From: Clostridiales bacterium
Lineage (GTDB): Bacteria; Bacillota; Clostridia; Oscillospirales; Oscillospiraceae
Length of the DNA: 10,851 nucleotides
NCBI GenBank assembly: GCA_012728025.1
Contig: JAAYFX010000025.1
Coordinates: forward strand, 1-10,851
Reading direction: 5' to 3'
In this document: positions 6,655-10,851 of the stretch, one piece after another
Position numbering within the stretch: position 1 is the first letter of the stretch
Layout of the letters: each line of letters begins with the position of its first letter
Position numbers and translations under genes: made by a program
Notes under the pieces: generated by a model
The model's input: only the letters and a program-made list of their open reading frames with translations
What the model was told of the DNA's origin: nothing
Database searches by the model: none

Positions 6655-6939
6655 ATGAATATCAGACCCTTAGGCGACAGAGTAGTATTAAAGCAGTTTG
6701 AGGCCGAAGAAAAGACAAAAAGCGGCATCATCCTAACAGCAAAAAATCAGGAAAAGCCCTCAATTTTTGAGGTTGTAGTTGTTGGAGACGGCAAGATGGC
6801 AGACGGCACCGAGGTAGACATGATTCTCAAGGTTGGCGAAAAGGTCATCTGCAACAAGTTTTCCGGCCTTTCAACAAAGATAGACGAGGATGAATTTGTA
6901 ATCATTCGTCAGGGCGAAATTCTTGCCGTTGTTGATTAA
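6655..6939 (+). CDS. groES: Co-chaperonin GroES (Hsp10)
   Basis: A 94-residue protein, exactly the normal length, that forms the heptameric lid of the GroEL folding chamber. It opens with the conserved IRPLGDRVVLK and continues with the mobile loop around EEKTKSGIIL (18-27), whose hydrophobic GIIL tip docks on GroEL. The segment VGEGK-like GDGK (44-47), KVGEKVICNKFSG (59-71) and the terminal EILAVVD also match the family. The frame is open further upstream to 6607, but that would start inside the CIRCE region; GGGAGGAAT at 6641-6649 and homology fix the ATG at 6655. It is the first gene of the CIRCE-controlled groESL operon, 71 bases before groEL. Confidence 0.97.
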   Translation: MNIRPLGDRVVLKQFEAEEKTKSGIILTAKNQEKPSIFEVVVVGDGKMADGTEVDMILKVGEKVICNKFSGLSTKIDEDEFVIIRQGEILAVVD

Positions 6940-7010
6940 GCCTTAAATATGAGCGTAATCCGGCGCTGGGCGCCACAGACGAAATTTTAATTTTGGAGGT
7001 CACATAGAGT
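6940..7010 (+). other. groES-groEL spacer with small GC hairpin and groEL ribosome binding site
   Basis: GGCGC (6962-6966) and GCGCC (6970-6974) form a compact 5-pair stem with a 3-base loop and no T run, so it is unlikely to terminate; it may slow nucleases or set the ratio of the two messages. GGAGGT at 6995-7000 is a strong Shine-Dalgarno 10 bases before the groEL ATG. Confidence 0.45.
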
Positions 7011-8666
7011 ATGGCAAAGCAAATCATTTACGGTGAGGATGCCCGCAAAAGACTAAAGGGCGGCATCGACCAACTCGCCGATACCGTTAAAATCACCCTT
7101 GGACCCAAGGGCCGCAACGTAGTTCTGGAAAAGAAGTTCGGAACTCCCCTTATCACCAACGACGGTGTTACCATAGCCAAAGAGATAGAGCTTGACGACC
7201 CCTTTGAAGATATGGGCGCACAGCTCATCAAGGAAGTTTCCACAAAGACCAACGACACAGCAGGCGACGGCACAACCACAGCAACTCTCCTTGCCCAGTC
7301 CATGATAAACGAGGGGCTTAAAAACGTCGCTGCCGGTGCAAATCCCATGATTATGCGCCGTGGCATCAAAAAGGCTGCCGACGTAGCGGTTGAGGAAATT
7401 CGCAAAAACAGTCAGCCTGTTTCCTGCTCACAGGATATAGCAAGAATCGGAACTGTTTCCTCCGGCGAACCTGCCATAGGAGACCTCATAGCCGAAGCTA
7501 TGGAAAAGGTTAGCCAGAAGGGTGTTATAACCATTGAGGAGAGCAAGACAGCAGATACCTATATAGAGGTTGTTGAAGGAATGCAGTTTGACCGTGGCTA
7601 CCTCACCCCCTATATGGTCACAAACTCCGAAAAGATGGAAGCTGTTCTTGAAGACCCCTACATTCTCATAACCGATAAGAAGATTTCAACCCTTCAGGAG
7701 TTGCTTCCCGCTCTTGAGGTTACCATAAAGGCAGGACGTAAGCTTCTTATAATCGCCGAGGAAATTGAGGGCGACGCTCTCACCGGCATTATAGTCAATA
7801 AGCTGCGTGGCACCTTCACCTGCGTTTGCGTAAAGGCCCCTGGCTTTGGCGACAGACGCAAGGAAATGCTTGAGGACATCGCAATACTCACAGGCGGACA
7901 GGTTATAAGCTCTGAGCTGGGCTACAATCTCGGTGAAGAGGACTTTGACCCCGATAACTTCGGAACCGCAAGAATTGTCACCGTAACCAAGGAAAACACC
8001 GTTATAGTTGATGGTGCCGGCGACAAGAGTGCCATAAAGGGCAGAGTTGAAACCATAAACCGCCAGATAGAAGAAACCAGCTCCGATTACGACAAGGAAA
8101 AGTTTAACGAGCGTATAGGCAAGCTTGCCGGCGGCGTTGCTGTTTTGAAAATCGGTGCCGAGACCGAGACTGAGATGAAGGAAAAGAAGCTGCGCATCGA
8201 GGACGCTCTAAACGCTACCCGTGCGGCTGTTGAAGAAGGTCTTGTGGCCGGCGGCGGCTCAGCTTATGTTATGGCTGCCAAGGCTGCCCAGAATCTTTGC
8301 AACGAGCTTGAAGGTGATGAGAGAACCGGTGCTGCCCTTGTAGCCAAGGCCCTTATGTCGCCAATTCGCCAAATATCCGAGAATGCCGGCCTTGAAGGAG
8401 CCGTTATCCTTGAAAAGGTTAAGGCCAGTGATAATGCAAACTTCGGCTTTGACGCTGCCGCTGAAGCTTATGTTGATATGATAGAAGCCGGAATTGTTGA
8501 CCCCACAAAGGTCTGCCGCAGCGCCCTTCAGAACGCAGCATCCATTTCCGCTTTGGTTCTAACTACGGAAAGTCTTGTTGCCGATATGCCCGAGCCTCCC
8601 ACCCCAGTTGCCATACCTGATATGGGCGGCATGGGCGGAATGGGTGGAATGGGCGGTATGTTCTAA
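7011..8666 (+). CDS. groEL: Chaperonin GroEL (Hsp60)
   Basis: A 551-residue ATP-driven chaperonin that forms a double heptameric ring with GroES in the cytoplasm. Nucleotide-site signatures are present: LGPKGRNVVLEK (30-41), NDGVTIAKE with catalytic Asp51 (E. coli Asp52 equivalent), AGDGTTT (84-90) and EDALNATRAAVEEG (397-410) including the ATP-hydrolysis Asp398. The apical domain spans roughly 190-375. The C terminus ends in MGG repeats (538-549) followed by MF, the disordered tail typical of GroEL. The second gene of the operon, it is co-transcribed with groES and closed by a strong terminator. ATA is the commonest isoleucine codon (about 22 of 46 by hand count), unusual for a highly expressed gene in many bacteria. 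Identification is certain. Confidence 0.99.
   Translation: MAKQIIYGEDARKRLKGGIDQLADTVKITLGPKGRNVVLEKKFGTPLITNDGVTIAKEIELDDPFEDMGAQLIKEVSTKTNDTAGDGTTTATLLAQSMINEGLKNVAAGANPMIMRRGIKKAADVAVEEIRKNSQPVSCSQDIARIGTVSSGEPAIGDLIAEAMEKVSQKGVITIEESKTADTYIEVVEGMQFDRGYLTPYMVTNSEKMEAVLEDPYILITDKKISTLQELLPALEVTIKAGRKLLIIAEEIEGDALTGIIVNKLRGTFTCVCVKAPGFGDRRKEMLEDIAILTGGQVISSELGYNLGEEDFDPDNFGTARIVTVTKENTVIVDGAGDKSAIKGRVETINRQIEETSSDYDKEKFNERIGKLAGGVAVLKIGAETETEMKEKKLRIEDALNATRAAVEEGLVAGGGSAYVMAAKAAQNLCNELEGDERTGAALVAKALMSPIRQISENAGLEGAVILEKVKASDNANFGFDAAAEAYVDMIEAGIVDPTKVCRSALQNAASISALVLTTESLVADMPEPPTPVAIPDMGGMGGMGGMGGMF
8622..8657 (+). repeat. 9-base tandem repeat encoding the GroEL MGG tail
   Basis: Four copies of ATGGGYGGN occur in tandem and in frame, giving Met-Gly-Gly four times before the final Met-Phe. 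The third positions differ between copies (C, A, A, T), so the repeat is kept at the protein level and is not a recent slippage product. Confidence 0.9.
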
Positions 8667-8700
8667 GCTGTTTCAACCCCACAAATACTATAAGTTTCCT

Positions 8701-8737
8701 AATGCCCCCCGAAGGCTTTTTCCTCGGGGGGCATTTT
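8701..8737 (+). terminator. Strong Rho-independent terminator of groESL
   Basis: AATGCCCCCCGA (8701-8712) pairs perfectly with TCGGGGGGCATT (8724-8735), a 12-pair stem; GG/CC at 8714-8715 and 8722-8723 extends it past a bulged A. The T tail is short (8734-8737), but the six consecutive G-C pairs make it very stable. It ends 4 bases before the rny promoter. Confidence 0.9.
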
Positions 8738-8741
8738 GCGC

Positions 8742-8770
8742 TTGACATCGTATATATTCCACGATAAAAT
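8742..8770 (+). promoter_or_regulatory. rny promoter (sigma-A type)
   Basis: A perfect -35 box TTGACA (8742-8747), an ideal 17-base spacer, and the -10 box TAAAAT (8765-8770). The expected start is near 8777. This is the best-matching promoter in the window and indicates that rny is transcribed on its own, independently of groESL. Confidence 0.85.
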
Positions 8771-8776
8771 AAACTG

Positions 8777-8911
8777 ATGATTTTCGAGGATTGGGGATAT
8801 CCTTTAAGCTTCATTGCTTCTGCTTACGACGGCTTTTTGCCGCCTTATCTATTTACTAATTACTCAAGATAACCACCTAATTTTTTAAAGAATGGAGGTG
8901 TGTTACTTACT
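8777..8911 (+). other. rny 5' leader (about 135 nt)
   Basis: The leader is long for a plain ribosome binding site. It contains AGGAT (8787-8791) facing ATCCT (8799-8803), a small CGGC/GCCG stem around five T (8830-8842), and GGAGGTG (8894-8900) before the ATG at 8912. I recognise no riboswitch class. The stems are short, so regulation is only a possibility. Confidence 0.4.
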
Positions 8912-10465
8912 ATGCCTACTACCGGATGGATAATCGGCACAATAATAGCATTGCTGCTGGTTTTTGTTTTAGCTTTTATTCTGGGTATTTTATACCGCAA
9001 GCGTGTTTCCGAACGTGAAATCCAAAGCGCTGAGGAGGAAGCCAAAAGAATTATAAACGAGTCTATAAAGGCCGCTGAAAATAAGCGCAGAGAGGCTCTT
9101 TTAGAGGCAAAGGAAGAAATACACAAGAGCCGCGCGGAATACGAACGCGAGGTTAAGGAGAGGCGTACCGAGCTTCAAAAGCAGGAACGGCGTCTCCAGC
9201 AAAAAGAAGAAACTCTGGACAAGAAAACAGACAACATTGAAAAAAGAACAGAACAGTTAAACCGCAAAGTACAAGCTGCCGAAGCCCTGCAAGAGGACAT
9301 TTCTCTCATAAAGCGCAGCCAGCTTGAGATGCTGGAAAGAATCTCTGGATACACGGTTGATGAGGCTAAGGAGCACATCATATCAAGCCTTGAAACAGAA
9401 GTGACCCACGAAATGGCTCTAAAGATTAAGGAAGTAGAAGCAAAATATAAGGATGAAGCGGAAAGCCGTGCTCGGGAAATGATAACCCTTGCCATACAGC
9501 GCTGTGCGGCAGACCATGCTTCAGAGGTCACAGTTTCTGTCGTTCCCCTCCCCAACGACGAAATGAAAGGCCGTATAATCGGCAGAGAAGGGCGCAATAT
9601 CCGTGCCATAGAAACTCTAACCGGCGTTGACCTTATAATAGACGATACACCCGAGGCCATAACCCTTTCAAGCTTTGACCCGGTTCGCCGTGAAGTGGCA
9701 AGGCTAACCCTTGAAAAGCTTATCCAAGACGGGCGGATACACCCGGCAAGGATAGAGGAAATGGTGGCCAAAGCTCAGAAGGAAGTAAGCTCGGTCATAA
9801 AATCAGAGGGAGAGCGTGCCGTATTTGAAACTAATGTTCACGGTTTGCACCCCGACATTATAAAGCTTTTGGGGCGCATGAAATACCGCACAAGCTATGG
9901 ACAAAATGTTCTAAACCACTCTATTGAGGTTTCCCACATTGCGGGGCTTTTGGCCTCGGAGCTGGGAGTTAACGTAAGCATAGCAAAGCGGGCGGGACTA
10001 TTACACGACATCGGAAAGGCCATTGACCACGAGGTTGAAGGCAGCCATGTCACCATAGGTGTTGACCTTGCCCGTAAGTACAAGGAAAGCGAGGAGGTTA
10101 TCCACGCTATCCACGCCCACCACGGGGATGTTGAGCCTCACACAATAATTGCATGTCTCGTTCAGGCGGCGGATGCAATTTCTGCCGCGCGCCCCGGGGC
10201 AAGGCGTGAAAACATTGAAAGCTATGTAAAGCGCCTTGAAAAGCTTGAGGAGGTTTCCAAAAGCTTCGGCGGAGTTGAAAGCTGCTATGCCATTCAGGCC
10301 GGCAGGGAAATACGCATAATGGTAAAGCCCGAGGAAGTAGGAGAGGACGAAATGGTTCTCCTCGCCAGAGATATCGCCAAGAAAATTGAAGGCGAGCTTA
10401 CCTATCCGGGGCAGATAAAGGTTCACGTTCTGCGTGAAACCAAGGCCGTGGAATATGCCAAATAG
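8912..10465 (+). CDS. rny: Ribonuclease Y
   Basis: A 517-residue membrane-anchored endoribonuclease that starts mRNA turnover in many Firmicutes (B. subtilis RNase Y has about 520). The order is canonical: an N-terminal membrane helix (about 6-27), a long charged coiled coil (about 30-190), a KH RNA-binding domain with GRIIGREGRN (220-229), and an HD phosphohydrolase domain whose metal-binding dyad is in LLHDIGK (His365-Asp366), followed by HAHHGD (401-406) and a conserved C-terminal region. The frame is open from a GTG at 8900, but that GTG is part of the Shine-Dalgarno GGAGGTG (8894-8900), so the ATG at 8912 is the start. It has its own promoter and terminator and is monocistronic here. ymdB, its frequent downstream partner, is about 8.7 kb upstream in this window and not behind it. 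Confidence 0.98.
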   Translation: MPTTGWIIGTIIALLLVFVLAFILGILYRKRVSEREIQSAEEEAKRIINESIKAAENKRREALLEAKEEIHKSRAEYEREVKERRTELQKQERRLQQKEETLDKKTDNIEKRTEQLNRKVQAAEALQEDISLIKRSQLEMLERISGYTVDEAKEHIISSLETEVTHEMALKIKEVEAKYKDEAESRAREMITLAIQRCAADHASEVTVSVVPLPNDEMKGRIIGREGRNIRAIETLTGVDLIIDDTPEAITLSSFDPVRREVARLTLEKLIQDGRIHPARIEEMVAKAQKEVSSVIKSEGERAVFETNVHGLHPDIIKLLGRMKYRTSYGQNVLNHSIEVSHIAGLLASELGVNVSIAKRAGLLHDIGKAIDHEVEGSHVTIGVDLARKYKESEEVIHAIHAHHGDVEPHTIIACLVQAADAISAARPGARRENIESYVKRLEKLEEVSKSFGGVESCYAIQAGREIRIMVKPEEVGEDEMVLLARDIAKKIEGELTYPGQIKVHVLRETKAVEYAK

Positions 10466-10500
10466 CTTTTGAAACTAAGCAAACAACAAAAAATTAATTG

Positions 10501-10533
10501 CGCTCCGGTTTAAAATTACCGGAGCGTTTTTTT
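10501..10533 (+). terminator. Strong Rho-independent terminator of rny
   Basis: CGCTCCGGT (10501-10509) pairs perfectly with ACCGGAGCG (10518-10526) around an 8-base loop and is followed directly by seven T (10527-10533). A textbook intrinsic terminator. Confidence 0.95.
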
Positions 10534-10546
10534 ATGCAGAGTCACC

Positions 10547-10563
10547 TTAATTTGGTAAATTAA
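10547..10563. repeat. Perfect 7-base inverted repeat
   Basis: TTAATTT (10547-10553), GGT, AAATTAA (10557-10563). It could be a small operator, but it lies 76 bases upstream of the nearest promoter candidate, and AT-only arms arise easily by chance. Confidence 0.35.
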
Positions 10564-10638
10564 AAGACACAGAACTTGCAATTGCCCCAAATGATACAGT
10601 GTGCGCCACATATATCACCCTTTTTTGGTCAGGGAGTA

Positions 10639-10667
10639 TTGCAATTACTGGTTAAATTGTATATACT
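10639..10667 (+). promoter_or_regulatory. Candidate promoter for the gene at 10803
   Basis: TTGCAA (10639-10644), 17 bases, TATACT (10662-10667): four of six matches at -35 and five of six at -10, with ideal spacing. The inverted arms CAATTAC (10642-10648) and GTAATTG (10675-10681) flank the -10 box and the start site and could be an operator. The leader would be about 130 nt. Confidence 0.6.
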
Positions 10668-10802
10668 GCTATAGGTAATTGTAAAGGTTTTCTCAAGCTG
10701 CGCCCGCGGCGACCTTCAAAATGCACAGGCAAAGAGGAAGGCGGGGATGGGCTTTAAGCTTTGAGGAAATACTATAAATTATTTTATAAAGGAGAAAAAC
10801 TA

Positions 10803-10851
10803 ATGAGAATCAGCAAAAGGATACCAGCGTTGCTATTGGCCCTTCTCATGC
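10803..10851 (+). CDS. Start of a probable secreted or lipid-anchored protein (3' truncated by window)
   Basis: Only 16 codons are visible: MRISKRIPALLLALLM. A short basic start (Arg2, Lys5, Arg6) followed by a leucine-rich hydrophobic run is the beginning of a signal peptide or an N-terminal membrane anchor. AAAGGAG (10788-10794) lies 8 bases before the ATG, an excellent ribosome binding site, which supports a real gene. The rest of the protein is outside the window, so no function can be given. It follows the rny terminator and probably has its own promoter at 10639-10667. Confidence 0.75.
   Translation, partial: MRISKRIPALLLALLM

Larger units (their letters stand above)
10534..10802 (+). 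other. Non-coding region with inverted repeats and a likely structured leader
   Basis: Together with the rny terminator this makes 337 bases without a recognisable gene. The first part is AT-rich and contains a perfect inverted repeat (10547-10563) and a promoter candidate (10639-10667). The second part, expected to be transcribed from about 10674, contains a GC-rich patch and alternative pairings: a local stem CGCC/GGCG (10701-10711) enclosed by AAGGT/ACCTT (10684-10688 and 10712-10716), or a longer-range stem CTCAAGC with GCTTTGAG (10692-10698 and 10758-10765) plus GCCC/GGGC (10702-10705 and 10749-10752). The two folds exclude each other. No known riboswitch class is recognised. Short frames starting at 10534, 10591 and 10721 lack ribosome binding sites. 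Confidence 0.45.

Noticed and set aside
8622..8660. Tandem repeats at the end of groEL as a mobile or unstable repeat
   Set aside because: They encode the ordinary MGG tail of GroEL, with third-position differences between copies.
10591..10674. A 27-codon hydrophobic small ORF
   Set aside because: It has no ribosome binding site, overlaps the promoter candidate, and its hydrophobic codons are expected from AT-rich sequence.
10717..10746. A c-di-GMP-I (GEMM) riboswitch, suggested by TGCACAGGCAAAG
   Set aside because: Only the first few conserved bases look alike; the GGGACGCAAAGC and CGGCCTA parts and the tetraloop receptor are missing.
10785..10790. TATAAA with TTGAGG (10761-10766) as the promoter of the last gene
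   Set aside because: The -10 box would run directly into the ribosome binding site, leaving almost no leader; the pair at 10639-10667 is better placed.

Overview
The window (about 50% GC in its genes, AT-richer between them) looks like chromosomal core-genome DNA from a Gram-positive anaerobe of class Clostridia, probably near Oscillospiraceae/Ruminococcaceae. This placement is inferred from the gene set: a YmdB-type phosphodiesterase, a YhaO/YhaN-type nuclease-ATPase pair, RNase Y, and groESL under a perfect CIRCE operator. Strong GGAGG-type ribosome binding sites and a TTG start agree with it. All genes lie on the + strand. I see no phage, insertion sequence, CRISPR array, tRNA or rRNA.

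Layout. Positions 1-4310 form one tight run: the 3' end of ymdB, a Mre11/SbcD-like nuclease (yhaO), a Rad50-like ATPase with a membrane hairpin in the middle of its coiled coil, and chorismate synthase (aroC). The first three overlap by 4 bases at each junction. A modest hairpin (4339-4369) follows aroC. Next come an unrecognised two-pass membrane protein (4405-5241) and an overlapping THUMP-domain rRNA methyltransferase (5231-6349). A 305-base intergenic region carries hairpins, a TATAAT box and the CIRCE operator, then groES and groEL (6655-8666), closed by a strong terminator. Four bases later a good sigma-A-type promoter starts a leader of about 135 nt that leads into rny (RNase Y, 8912-10465), which has its own strong terminator. 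The last 337 bases before the final gene are non-coding but hold a promoter candidate and several inverted repeats. At 10803 a gene starts with a signal-peptide-like sequence and runs off the window.

How the parts relate. The nuclease and the ATPase should form one Mre11-Rad50-like machine, which the sequence suggests is tethered to the membrane. groES/groEL make the heat-shock chaperonin, repressed by HrcA through CIRCE. RNase Y is the membrane-bound initiator of mRNA decay. Its usual neighbour in Bacillus, ymdB, is here too but about 8.7 kb upstream of rny instead of directly behind it. aroC and the methyltransferase are housekeeping genes with no evident functional link to their neighbours.

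Most of the window is ordinary. The items most worth a second look are the membrane-anchored Rad50-like ATPase without a zinc hook, the unrecognised two-pass membrane protein, the structured non-coding stretches at 6339-6526 and 10534-10802, and two composition signals: roughly tenfold excess of the palindrome AAGCTT, and ATA as the favoured isoleucine codon even in groEL.
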